The position numbers and the translations under genes are program-made. The notes below the pieces were generated by a model. The model had not been told where the DNA came from. It searched no databases and was given only the letters and a program-made list of their open reading frames with translations. 64,000 nucleotides of DNA. Origin: Tetraselmis striata (Eukaryota; Chlorophyta; Chlorodendrophyceae; Chlorodendrales; Chlorodendraceae). The stretch is taken from positions 1 through 64,000 of the forward strand of contig VCJN01001059.1 of NCBI GenBank assembly GCA_006384855.1. Reading direction: 5' to 3'. Each line of letters opens with the position of its first letter. The first letter of the stretch is position 1. Below, one piece after another: positions 34,680-46,011 of the stretch.

Positions 34680-37193
34680 TGTACGAGTGAGGATTAAGGA
34701 TTTTTTTAATCCTTAGATATTCGCCAAAATAAAACTTGCGATGATGTAATTCTTCTCCTTGCTTTTGGTTATATGATAAGGATTAGGCCGCCTGCTGCTG
34801 GCCAGCACAACTACCCTAGATCGGGCTACGACATACCAGGAGTTACAAATATTGCTTGACCGATATATATCACTGGTACATCCCGGTAACTAATAATAAT
34901 AACGTATAAAAACTGATATATATACACATATAACCGTAAATAATCCCTGATTGTAAATCCTTCACAATTGATCTTTATAGCAGAGGCCGGCTTTGCTCGC
35001 TGAACTTCCTGACTGCTGACCTGCTTCTGGGAGAATAAAAGAGCGTTCATCATCAATAATATCATTATTAGTATAGATGCGCGAAGTCACGCTGCGCCGC
35101 GCGCTACCTACATATTGTGCTCCGAAACCATATTACAGCTCCCCGCAAAAGATAGTGCGTTTATTTTCCTCCTGGCGGGTGTAAATTGATAGGACATTAT
35201 CAGTGTTTCTAACAGTCATCAAAAGACGTATTGTCAGGCGCAACAATCGATGCATGATGTTGCAAACATGCATAGTTGGATCGTAAGGCTCGCGAGGAAC
35301 TGCTCTTGAGTAACAGTACGCAGCACATGATGGCGGGCTTCAAGCGTGGTGTGTTCAGTATGACAATACACCATGTATGCAATGGTGTCATGCATCTGAT
35401 GCTATGATGATTGTATGGGAATGTGGCCGCCATAGCCCACATCAGCAGTGCGACATGGGGTCATGCTGGCCTGCTGGTCAGGAGAACGATTCAAGAGATA
35501 TATATATATGTACTACTACGGGTGCCGACGCACCTGTAAGAAAGACGCGGTTTAAGACTTGTGGGGGTCGGTAACCGCCACTTCTTTTTAAAATTTCGCA
35601 GCATATTCGCTGTGATATGTTATTCAAATGAGCTAGGTCAAGCGACCACTTTCGTATAGCGCGGTTTCTTGTAGCCGCGTCGGCACCCGTAGTCGCAAAA
35701 CGAGTATACTAAAATTCTCGCACCTACTGATCTAGTGGTACTGGTGCCGGCACTGTTATCATTAAACATGGCAAATGGTGCAAAAAACCTTCCCCCTTGT
35801 CACTATACCTGCCAAAATATAAGTTGTGTAATAAAAGTAATGTCCAATCTATAGCAAAATAATTATAGGACAAGTCCTTGTTACATGCAAACCCAATTTG
35901 AAGATACGAGGTGCAGGATTCCAATAGCGGCGCGTGAAATGTTACAGCAGCACACAACACACATATCATTTACAAATCATCCTTCAGGGGTAGGCTGTAT
36001 GTCAGCATTTTGAACGAATGGGGGTAGTTAAACGCAGCGCCTTGCTGACACTCTACATATGTACATTTTCCATATGTTGCACACCCATCACCCTCTCTCC
36101 AACTAAAGCCAAGTGAGCGGTGTGCGGGCACTGAGCCGCCGCATTCTGCTATAATACCCGCTTAAACAATAACAGATGCACCAGCCTTTGCTACACGCAA
36201 CCAGGCGAGTAACGCGTAGAGGCTATAGCATAACTGAAATTGGACAGTCCTCGTGATTCCTTGAGTGGGTAACTGTGAATGCCCAATCGGTTGGGCAGGA
36301 AGTAGCGTTGTATAGAGTGCCCGTATATACTTGACAGGTCGTGTTTCATGACAGACAGACTGACAGACAGACAGACAGACAGTCATTGCGCACAAGGCCA
36401 ATGGCTCCAGCATGGCTCCCGCAGCGTATGAGTGTTACAGAAGCACCTCTCTGGTTTCATGGTAAAACAATCGATAAATGTGTGATGCATGCTGCAAGAT
36501 ACTAGCACCTGTATGACATAGGTATGCGGATAGGTATATCGCAAGATTTCGTGGCTCTACGTTTGCCGATGCGGTAATATCAAGACTAACACTAAGAACC
36601 TGCCCTACCTGCCAGCGGCCATATGCAGACGAAACTATAACGGATGTTCGTATGGGTTGGTAGCAAGCCCAATTTGTGGCTAATAATAAAACTTCTTATA
36701 GGTGCATTGGCAGCCTTATACGTCTGACACTATCCCTATGGTGTCTTCAACGGCACCCGGAAGTGACCGCTGAATTTCACCCAGGAATGCCCAACACAGG
36801 CTTGATAGGCACGGAGTATCACCACAGAGTATCAACACAGCCTAGGCTGGTAGTGCAACACAGGCGGATGTATCTCCCAGCACAGGCACTTGGTCCTTGC
36901 GGCGCTGCAATGGTGCACATGCCTGCATCCCACGCGCATTGCCATTACTGTGGCTCACTGTGCACGGATTAGCAGGCAGACAGCTGAATTACGAAGCCTA
37001 ATAGAACTTGACGGGTCGTTATGCATGGCTGGCCAGTAATTTATAACGTTGTTGTTCCCGCTCCGCCCAGGTCACTGCGGCCTCCCAATTCGCCTGTGTC
37101 CCTGCGGTGGCTGTGCACGCGTAGAATTCGCCCCTGCGGCCCTTCATGCCCAGCCTCAGGGAGCAGCACCACCAGCTCCACACAGCTACTCGG
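34680..37193. other. AT-rich spacer, no genes
   Basis: No frame over about 100 codons and no coding bias. A (CAGA)n tract at about 36350-36380 and one copy of the short dispersed repeat at 36568-36690 are the only structured elements seen. Confidence 0.6.
36568..36690 (+). repeat. Short dispersed repeat family, copy 4
   Basis: Well-preserved copy of the family seen at 25545-25665: AAGAACCTGCCCTACCTGCC, then GCAGACGAAACTATAACGG, then CAAGCCCAATTTGTGGCT. Confidence 0.7.
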
Positions 37194-38234
37194 TCACTGC
37201 ACATGCTGGTGCACTCCTGCCAGCAGCTCCTCCCTAGCATGGGGCACACCTGACCGCAGAAGCTGCAAATACTGCCGCATGTTTGCTGCGCTGAGCCGTG
37301 CGCCAACATGATAGCACAGTAGCGTCACCACTGACATAGACATCAGGAGATACAACAAGGCGCGTCCATCCTCGTCCATCTCTGGCCGCAGCGCGCCGTC
37401 TCGATGCAGCATCTTCAGGTATGCAGTCGCTGCACAGCCCGCCCAGCTTGACACTGCCTTGAATTTCTCATGGCACCAAGATACTGGGCACATGACCCAG
37501 GCAAGACAAAAGTACACCCACGACATCGCGCACGCCGAGGCTGTGGACCTGGTGAACACACTGTGGTAAACGGAGCACCAACAGGGGTCGCCTTCGGCTG
37601 TCAAGCTGACGTTCAGTATCCAGGAGTAGCTGATCGCCAGCAAGCCGAGCAGGGACCTGGTGGCGGAGCTCAGCCGCTGGGTGCCCAGTACCGCGGCCAG
37701 CACCAGCACGGTGTGCACCGCGATTAGGGCCTGGTACCGCCCAGACCCGCACTCTGGCGAAAGTCCGAATTTAATGTGGAACGTGGCGCATAAGAACGTA
37801 ACAACCACTCGCAGCTCCCTCCTCAGCTCCGTCGTCTCCTTCCAGCGCTCGTACGCCTCGCTAACTACGCGCTGCGAGAAGTACAGGCCGTTGGGGCCCA
37901 CCACTATCCGAGGATCCACCTCGGCCGCAGTTGCCTGCACGCTCCGCACCAGCATACCGTGCAGGTCCAGGCACACCTCCGCGCCCACCCAACACAATAG
38001 TACCACAGGCCAGCCCGACGCCGCGCCCGCGGAGAACGACAGCGGCAGGTCGGGCAGACCGGTCCCCTGCGGCAGCACGTGGCATATGGAGACCAGGCTC
38101 CAGCCCGCCAGCAGGGTGACCACCCGCAGCAGGCCAGGGCACTCCGCCGCCCAGAGCGCCATCCAGTCGGCGATCAGCCCGCTGGGCATGGCGCACGGGC
38201 GGAGACACGCAGAAGTGCAGCGCAGCAGAGACAC
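37194..38234 (-). CDS. Multi-pass membrane protein of unknown function
   Basis: A 346-codon single open frame from ATG to stop with strong GC coding bias. Hydrophobic segments, each about 18-22 residues, include LLRVVTLLAGWSLVSICHVL, WPVVLLCWVGAEVCL, LRVVVTFLCATFHI, LIAVHTVLVLAAVL, LLGLLAISYSWILNVSL, MSWVYFCLAWVMCPVSW and LYLLMSMSVVTLLCYHVG, so six or seven membrane spans are likely. A charged loop holds YERWKETTELRRELR. The soluble C-tail is short. An internal ATG (MPSGLIADWM) about 16 codons in is an alternative start. No family recognised; candidate classes are small transporters or guanylate-cyclase-like membrane sensor halves, but no catalytic motif is seen. It is divergent from the disordered-protein gene starting near 38.85 kb. 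Confidence 0.6.
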   Translation of the reverse strand: MSLLRCTSACLRPCAMPSGLIADWMALWAAECPGLLRVVTLLAGWSLVSICHVLPQGTGLPDLPLSFSAGAASGWPVVLLCWVGAEVCLDLHGMLVRSVQATAAEVDPRIVVGPNGLYFSQRVVSEAYERWKETTELRRELRVVVTFLCATFHIKFGLSPECGSGRYQALIAVHTVLVLAAVLGTQRLSSATRSLLGLLAISYSWILNVSLTAEGDPCWCSVYHSVFTRSTASACAMSWVYFCLAWVMCPVSWCHEKFKAVSSWAGCAATAYLKMLHRDGALRPEMDEDGRALLYLLMSMSVVTLLCYHVGARLSAANMRQYLQLLRSGVPHAREELLAGVHQHVQ

Positions 38235-38846
38235 GCAAGCTCGCAGCGCCCGGACTGCGGCCGTGCCAAGTTATGCGGGTAGGGGGCGGCGGGTAGGTGG
38301 TGCGTCGGCCAACAGGAGTCGTCAGTTCAAGCAGAGACGAGACAACCCCGGATCGCGCTTCCCCCCTCGTTTTATTAAAATAATGGATGGGGGGGCGGGT
38401 GGCGGGGGGGGGGGGGGTGTTGGGCGGGGGCTTGCAAATATTATTTTGACGATGCAGTATCCCATAACTGTAGCGACTATCACTGTGTAATATATATTTT
38501 AAATGGATTATTTCTCCACCCGCGCCATTACGGTACCAGTACCCGTATCTGAGTGCAGGCATACTATTGATAACTCATCCGAGATGATATGACATGGTCG
38601 CTATGTAGTCGCTATGTGAATCATAACTACAGATGATAGTACAATAAATGGATATTATTTACATTATATAACAATCAGAAATCACCTGAAAAGGCACTTA
38701 AGGAAACGCCCACTAACCCTTAGTATAGGGCAACCGAGGTTGAACTCGGCGGTGGACAAAGCGCAGCGGGTTTTAAATGATACGCGAATTTTACAACGGT
38801 TGTTGCGCCCTCCGCCACCTACCTTGAACGCACACCCACCACCACT
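38235..38846. other. Divergent intergenic region
   Basis: About 600 bases between the minus-strand membrane-protein gene and the plus-strand disordered-protein gene, so it probably holds both promoters. A G-run lies at about 38404-38417 and AT-rich sequence follows. No promoter element can be assigned. Confidence 0.4.
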
Positions 38847-41006
38847 GTGCATCTTGCGGAGGCAATTGTGCGGACATCACCGGGCCGACCTTGCCACTCC
38901 TACCAGGTGGCGGGAACTACGCAAGCATCTACAGCAAGTTCCAACGTTACGTATGGCTGCGAGCATCCCGTGCTGGTGAGCGGCAGCAGTGGCAGCGAGG
39001 ACTCGAGCCATGCGTTCACCGGTCTGGCTGGCCGGATGACGATGGACTGCTCGAAGTCGCCGGAGTGTACGCAGACAGTAGACCCAGACACGCCTCAGGG
39101 AGTTGCCGTACATCGCGACAGTGATAAGGTAAAAGATGGAGAATGGAACGAGGTCAACGCGGCGGTTCAAACGTCCGTGGACGAGGCGCCGCAGACGAAT
39201 GGCGCAACCTTGGACCACCTGCTGTCGATGCGCGTCAAGCTGGAAGCGAAACTTGCGTGCATGGACAGCCTTCAAGGCCTGGAGGTCCGCCTGTTGCAGG
39301 CCGAGCTTCGCAGGGATATACTGGAGTCTCTCTGCGCCAGCATGACGACTGGAATCGCTGCAGGCGGCAGCACGCGACCGTCTGTCGCGGCAGATGCTGG
39401 ACGCAGCAGCGCCTCTTCCGGGGCAGCCTCTGTCGACCGGAGACCGGAGGCCGAACGACTGCCAGAAGAAGGCGCATCAGGGGATAGCTATTTGGAGGAT
39501 ACTTACGGGGATGCGTGTCTTTACGGGTCCACTGTGACCAGCCGGATCCACGACGAAACTGGCCTTCATGAATCGCTGTTGGACAGTGTCAGCCTCGAGC
39601 GTCATGGGAGGCCTGTGATGGACAGCTGTCCGGCAGAGGCTGCCGCTTCGGAACCTCGGAGCGCATCTGTATATAGTAGTATAAACACCTGCGATGGCGA
39701 TTGCGGCGACTGGCCTGCTCAAGACGGAGAGCAGCAGGTACGAGTAGGGTCCCTAAGCCCATCCCACTTTTACAGCATTAGCCCTGCCCGTGGCAGTGCC
39801 CCCCCTCAAGGGAAACAACGGCAGGTCAATGCGCCGGTGTTTTCAAATCCCCTCGCCTGACTCAAATAGTGTCCGGTGTCGGAACCACAGGATATGCCTG
39901 CAAGTGCGGAGAGTCTGCCAGGCACTTTGGTTCCATCAAACGAGGGAAGAACGTCAGTACGTGGCAAGGGCAGCAGCACACCACCGCCCGACCCCTCCAG
40001 AGTACCAGGAGCAGAGGACGGCTTGGGCCCAGCCGCTTGGTCCGCCTATCAGCTGTCCAGGCGCTCGCACCACCGCCAGGGCAGCCGCGCAGAGACCCGC
40101 CACGAAGCGCCATTGGAGCGGCTCCCGCAGCCCACGGAAGAGCAGAGTGCGCTGTTGCGACTGGAGCCGTTCTTTGATGACACGGTGGATATGTGCAACC
40201 TCGCAGATGGGGACGCACTTGCCCCCACCCACACCTCCCCGAATAAACAGCCAGAACGGCTGTCACAATATTCCGCAGGCAGCCCTTCCTCATTGACACC
40301 GCCGCCTGGACCATCCCCCCAAGACGAGAGCATCACGTTGGGACCACGCGATGCTGAAGCAGGCATCGCGAGGCAGGGCGGGTCCAATCCCAATGCTCGC
40401 ACCACTCATATGAGCCAGCATGACCCAGACGCGGCATCCGGCACCGGGAGCGGATTGCAACGGGGCCGCCAAAGTTGCCGCGAACGACAGCGCGTCTGTA
40501 GCGTCCCAGCAGTCCGTCCATCAGTGAGGTGGTCGTCGTCAGATGACGAGCTCCCCTCGATGGCGACTATGTGGCGGCAGGAGCTGTCTCGGCGAGCAGA
40601 GCGCACAGCCGCCCAGCCTTCGTATTCGCTGACCTCGTCAGACTCCGATGAGGAATGGGCCGGTGTCATACAGCCCTACAGCAGGATGGGCGCATCCCCA
40701 CAGAAATGCCGCCAGCGAAGGAATGATCCCCGGGAGAGCAAGCCGGCAGTGCCGCGTACTTCAAGCAGCAGCTCATCCGCTTCAAGCACTGAGTCCATGG
40801 TTACGATATGGCGCAAGACCCACAACCTGCCTTGCCAGCCAAATCAGAAGCCAGAAGGCAGTGAGAAGACATGCAACAGGCAGGCGCGATGCTGGCCGAA
40901 TGGGGGAGATGCATTGGCTGCAGTGGATGGATCTGCCCGGCGCTCGGGCGGTGTTCGAGATGTGGCGGTGCAAGCACGTCTATGTGCCTGCAGTCGATCC
41001 CGTTAA
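38847..41006 (+). CDS. Ser/Pro-rich, largely disordered protein of unknown function
   Basis: Two exons, up to 39737 and 39891-41006. A strong donor (CAG|GTACGAGT) and an acceptor (ggaaccacag) remove a 153-base phase-0 intron that contains the two in-frame stops near 39860-39870. The start is unclear: the frame is open from about 38847, the first in-frame ATG is at 39036, and an acceptor before 38933 is possible. A helix lies at DHLLSMRVKLEAKLACMDSL, leading into EVRLLQAELRRDILESLC, possibly a short coiled coil. The rest is low complexity, rich in Ser, Pro, Arg and acidic residues. A motif is repeated: SSDDELPSMATMWRQEL, and SSASSTESMVTIWRK about 100 residues later. The last 40 codons are ambiguous, since another frame (MHWLQWMDLPGARAVFEMW) also looks coding. 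Function unknown. Confidence 0.5.
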
Positions 41007-41405
41007 TTCATTATAGTAGGTTGTCAGGCCAGCGTTGACAATATTACAATACCGGCAATGGCTTAGTTATACATATACTCTTGTTTCTTATTGGCTGGGA
41101 TGACTAGTTGATCATGCAGAGCTAAGCATGTAGTGATCGACGGCGCTGTGTCCCGATCCTCGGGGCACTTTGTAAGAGCTCTCTTTCTTTAGCCCCCCCC
41201 CCCCTCTCTCCCACACACATACATTCGCTCCGACATTCACTCGCACGCATAAACAAACACTCGCTCTTCATGTTACTGGCAAGATTGATTGGCTGATCCC
41301 ATGCGAACATCTACAATTTAACCTTGGATGCAACGACGCCCATTGACGGATTGCACATGGGCAACTTTACACATAGCAAATAAATATGCTTATTTGCGGC
41401 CTGAC

Positions 41406-43425
41406 TCAAGCGACCCTGGCGCAAAGCAGCCAGGCCACCAGCAGCGCCATCGCCCACACAAACATTTGCACACCCGCGGCCCTGGCATTTGAGCCATCAT
41501 CATTGCCGGGTGGTTCCATGCCAGGCTCGGGAGGATCGGCAATATCATCGTTGAGATATGCTTCAACTTCCTGAAGGACAGTCGTCGTGTCACCATCAGT
41601 GGTGGACGACAAGTCCTCCCTGTAGAAGGTGGGCCTGTTGAGAATGCAGTGATCCTCCCCATTTATCAGGAAAGGCACGAACTGCTCATTGAGGCTGGAG
41701 TATTCCTTGAACAGCTGTAGAGACGACGGCGCAAAGTTGGCTTGGATGTGAGCTGCGGCGTCAATGAAGGCCGTCTTGTTGGTGTAATTCCCTGCACCGG
41801 AGAGCCGAGGTCATTGCTCGTTTGAAATGGCGCGCCTGTCCGGAAAGGCGGCCTACATGAAATGTGGGTGCATGATGCAGGAAAGCTGCGCGCAGTGATG
41901 AGCCGCAGGAGGCAGTGGGTCACCTGCACCGATAACATAGAATGCCTTCTGAATAATGTCCTCTGTGAAGCCGATGTACGACGCTTCCAGATCGGGATAC
42001 ATACGCAGGGTCTCCTTGGTGAACTCCACGATATCGGCACCCCCGGCCTTGCAGACCTCCACAAACTCATCGTCCCACATCGCCTCCTGCTGCCCGGCTG
42101 AGCAGGCGCCGTACGCGGTGGGGAAGAACGCCCTTGCGTAGGCGGGGAAGTATCCGACGAAGCTGTCCAGCAGGAGCTGATGGAAGCCGTACTGCTCTTG
42201 CAGAACTCGCGCCCACAGCTGAGTGGCAAGACTGCCAGCACTGCAGCCGCCCACAACCCGACGGCGAGCCCCAGCAGACTCCGGCCCAAACTCTTGAGCG
42301 GCCATCCAGTCCAGCACGGCCTGCAAGGCGGAGACGCCATCACCGCGTATTCAGGCGCAGCCCGCGCGATGCATGCGGCCCTGGACACCCAGGTTGCGAG
42401 GCAGCGGAGGCACACACCAATGTATTGTTGGCTCCGCCGAAGGTGGCAGTGCCGGTGGCGCTTGAGTTAAGGGCCTTGAACTCCTGCGTGGCGTTGCCAA
42501 TGAACAGGTCCCCAGAGCAGTAGTTGGCATGCACGATCGTCCAGTTCCCCCTTACGATCGGGTTGGTCTCATTGGCGAGGTTGAAAATTCCCTGGGAATT
42601 GAGCGACACCGATGTCGTGGCCAGCGCGATGTCCTCTCTGAAGCAGGACTCGTAGTCCCAGCAGCCGCCGCCTCCTTGAAACCACAGCAGGACCCTGTCG
42701 GACGGCGGCCCTGGGAACACCTGCGCCACGGTAACGACGCCAGCAGGCACAGTCCAGGCAATGTTGGATTGCCATAGGCAGAGACGATGATTAATTGCAG
42801 GCATTAATTAACAATTAACTTGCACGAATGACGCTGCATCTCATGAGGCGAGCAGCGAGGCCTCACCTGGAAGGCGTAGTTGCTGCCGTCCACACACACT
42901 GTATTTGGCGGAAAAATCACCCAGCCAGCCCTGTCGCCCTGATTCTCGCGTAGGTACTCCAGGCTGCATGGCTGCTCGTCCGTGATGACGCAGCTGCCGA
43001 AGCCCTCCGGCACCGTCAACTCCGGTGGCTCCGGAACGCTCGATGCCTGCAACCAGTTCCCGCAGACAATTGGTGCGCTCAGATCAGCGTCCCGCAGCAC
43101 ACAGTACCTTCACGCAAGGCGCAGCCACTCGAGCCGCGCACGTGTCCCCTACCTCCGGTTCCACGACGTCGTCTGCGCCGCAACACAAGCTCGACATGCA
43201 GTCCAGCACTGTCCGGCCCGGCCCACAGCACTCATAGACGTCCGCTGGAACGAAGGCGCAGTAGATGTTTCCGTTGGTTGGGCCCTCCTGGCACACTCCG
43301 CCCTCGTTCACGTCGTCGATCAGCGCCATCCGGACGACTCCAGGCGTGCAGACTCCGGGTTGGCTAGTGGCCAGCGACAACCACGAGGCCGCCACGGCAG
43401 CTATTAGCAGGTGCGCAGGCGTCAT
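41406..43425 (-). CDS. Secreted Notum/pectin-acetylesterase-like carboxylesterase (CE13-like)
   Basis: Alpha/beta-hydrolase esterases of this family deacetylate pectin in plants or delipidate Wnt proteins in animals. Five exons: about 43425-43145, 43077-42867, 42720-42418, 42320-41924, 41791-41406 (stop). The last three joins have perfect phase; the first intron (about 60-75 bases) is approximate. Start ATG 43425 opens a signal peptide (MTPAHLLIAAVAASWLSLATS). A cysteine-rich region follows (CCGPGRTVLDCMSSLCCGADD). Family motifs: VLLWFQGGGGCWDYESC (oxyanion loop), WTIVHANYCSGDLFIGN, nucleophile serine in GGCSAGSLATQ, and a likely catalytic His in INGEDHCIL. The C-terminus is acidic, then hydrophobic (MFVWAMALLVAWLLC) with almost no tail, which suggests a GPI-anchor signal or membrane anchor. 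The substrate in an alga is unknown. A longer start at 43485 would hide the signal peptide. Confidence 0.85.
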
Positions 43426-43485
43426 AATGCGTCCGTGGGCCAGGGCAGCGGCTCGGCGCTTGTAAGGGGATTCGATGTCTGCCAA

Positions 43486-44749
43486 CGAGTCCGGTCGACT
43501 CGTGACTCTGCCTGATGGCTGTGCAGTGCAAAGCGGTGCAAACCACGTAAGGCGGCTACTCTTGGGGGAGCTGCTGCTCGATACCGTCTACCCTGACTAG
43601 GAGCTTCTTGTGCAGGGCACTACGGCCATCAGTCTGCAGCTCGCGTGTGGGAGGATCCTACAATGACAGCACATCTGGCAGAGCCACGTACGTATAGCCC
43701 TGCAATGTCGCTCTGGAGGCGGGCTGTGCTCCGTGTCGAGGGCGCCTCTCTGATGGGTTTGGTTACACGGGGTTGAGTCCGGCGCTTCACTCCTCCCTAA
43801 AAACATTTTTTTAAATATAAAATGTCGAGCATCGGACGGAGAGGTACAGTACTGGTGTTAATTGGTTTTGTTGTGCGGACTTAAGTATGTGTAGCGACCT
43901 AGGTACGTCCGTACGTGTGGTAGTGCCGAGGCGAGTCTAGGTACGGGTGCCGGTACCGGGGTACCGTAGCGACCGCCATAGTAGTTGCTACCGAACGTAA
44001 CATGATTGTTTTCCCGCCCCCGGGACAGGACTGGCCCCACTCCAGTGAAACCCTTGCAGCGCACTACGATGGCTACGGCAGTTTATTTCGCAGCGATCAA
44101 CTTACGGAGAGCCCTGCTGGTTAGGCGTGATATCCAAAAAGCAAATTGCCGAAGAATTCTGCAAGGCTAGTCGCTAATTGAAGGCCAGTTCCTAACACAG
44201 TCGGATCGCCGTCAAACACTGCCATCAAAATACCCGGCACCGAATGTATTGCTACTGTGACGATATGTAGTGCTGGCTCCTTGCGGCTCATATCGGGTCA
44301 TCACTTGACACCACCACTTCGCCCAGACTCCCCCCCCCCCCCCCCCCCAGCAAAAGACCTTGCGTAGTCTTCGCTGTTTCACATCCTCAGCACCTGGAAT
44401 CCAGCCAACCGACCACATTTACCGCTCCCCTGGACTTATTCCAGTGCCCTCGCGCCTTGTACGAGTACTGGTCGCTTGTGCGTGGTGAAGGTGATCTATG
44501 CGCGGCGCGGTAGTTTGACACGCGGCGCATGCCGGCTGGCATGCCGAGATTATTCGCGCGGCGGTAGGCTATCGCACTGTTATCGGGTCGCTGCCTCTGG
44601 AAGCTGGTGCTCAGGAAAGCCAGGGGGCACAGGATACTCCGGAAGCGGCTTCTCGCGCCTGCAGTGGAACCGGCGGCAGTACGGGTCGCCGGCGGAGGAG
44701 TCGAAGGGGACACGGCCGTTATTGGTAAAACGTCCGCTGCCTAGCCGCA
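43486..44749. other. Spacer with a LINE tail; 5' flanks of two divergent genes
   Basis: No gene called between the esterase (minus) and the small Lys-rich protein (plus). It contains a solo LINE tail at 44009-44243 and a C-run at about 44331-44348. The 5' untranslated region of the downstream gene probably lies in the last few hundred bases. Confidence 0.45.
44009..44243 (-). mobile_element. Solo LINE 3' tail, copy 3
   Basis: Reverse-oriented copy of the tail of the 32.6-34.7 kb LINE, recognisable by TTTTCCCGCCCCCGGGACAG and CACTGCCATCAAAATACCCG on the plus strand. More diverged, with internal gaps. Confidence 0.65.
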
Positions 44750-46011
44750 ATGCCAAAAAAGGGAAAGGTACGCTTCCTGGTCGCTGCCTGCTGCCACTTC
44801 TTCAGCTGCAATGGCTGCGCCAATGGTCATCTCGATTTCAAGCCCTGCAGTGCCCCCCTCCGACTCTACTCCGTCTACCCCAAGGACCTGACCCCCCCCC
44901 CCCCCCCCCCCCGGCCCACTCTGGTACACGACTAAACTCCACCCTCACCACCTCTTCTGCTGCTGTGCCTGCCTATCCACCTTTCATTACCTCCCTCCTT
45001 CAGGGAAAGAAGAAGGCCCCAGCCTTCTACACAGCGCCTGAAGATACAGAGCCGTTTGGGTTTCGGGTGAGTGCGGCTGTGCTATAACCCTGACGCCGTG
45101 TCGGCTTCGACTCAAGCTCGAGTATTGCAGCGGGCTCCTCATGATTCCACCTAATATGGATAATCATAGGTGATAACGCAATTTTGTTTCGAAATTCATC
45201 GTGTCATCAGGCACATGACATAGTGCGCACCCCGGTTGGCTTGACGGGGACCGTCATTGGCGTCAAGTAAGTGTGGACCCCTCACTATGCCTGCCTCTCC
45301 GCCTGCTCAATTCTGTTGCACTGCACTTTATTCCATCCCTGGAGGAACCCTGCAGGCAACTTGGTTAGGTATTTGCTGATATGCGGACATGGAATTAACC
45401 CTCCCCCCCCCCCCCCCCCCCCCCCCCACCCTCCCCCCTAAAACAACCTAAATGGTGCAGGTATGACGATCCGGAACGTAAAGAGACAGGGCGGCTCTGG
45501 GTGGAATACCCTGGTGGCAAGCAGGCGCCTTTGGAGCCGCGGTTGGGTGCTGGCTTCATCGGCACACTGGGGTAGGCTTTCGTTGGCGCTGATGCATGTC
45601 AGTCACTCAGTCCAGCCGAGAACATTCGCTCATTGGCCATTTGATCTTCCACGCAGTCCTCCATGCCCGCTGCAGTCACCCTGCCATACCAAGCGCTAAG
45701 CCATCTTTCCGCAGGTACCGGCGGGCTCCTGAGGCAGAGCACATCCGGAGAGATGTAAACACTTTTAATTCCGAGATGGAAACTATTGAGAAAGCGAGGT
45801 CCGGGTAACTCCTTGAAGAGTGTTATTTGTTTGAGCAGAGCTGCGGCAGGGTGGCAGGGCAGGGCGCTGAGGTGTGCGTTATCTTCTGCGTTTTGGCAGG
45901 AAGGAGACTGAGGAGCGTATGCGCTTGTATCGCGAGGCACTAGACCTTGCGGAGAAGAATGCTGGGAAGAAGGGGAAGAAGGGTGGTAGCAACCGGCCAC
46001 AGACACGGTAA
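44750..46011 (+). CDS. Small Lys-rich conserved-looking protein, six exons
   Basis: Exons 44750-44767, 45004-45066, 45211-45266, 45461-45571, 45715-45798 and 45900-46011 (TAA) all join in phase and give about 147 residues. The protein opens MPKKGKGKKKAPAFY. A compact central part follows (TPVGLTGTVIGVKYDDPE and GRLWVEYPGGKQAPLEPR), then a helix rich in Glu/Lys/Arg (NSEMETIEKARKETEERM) and a basic tail (KKGKKGG). The density of small, well-formed exons shows a real gene. I do not recognise the family; the central part looks like a small beta-rich, KOW/SH3-like fold, and the basic ends suggest nucleic-acid or microtubule contact, but that is inference. The first coding exon holds only six codons. 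C-runs of about 22 and 25 bases precede the second and fourth exons. Confidence 0.8.

Noticed and set aside
36340..36385. CRISPR-like short repeats (CAGA)n
   Set aside because: A simple tetranucleotide microsatellite without spacers, in a eukaryotic chromosome.
39862..40405. Minus-strand frames opposite the Ser/Pro-rich gene
   Set aside because: They are shadows of the plus-strand coding exon. The plus-strand frame is longer and has a matching intron.
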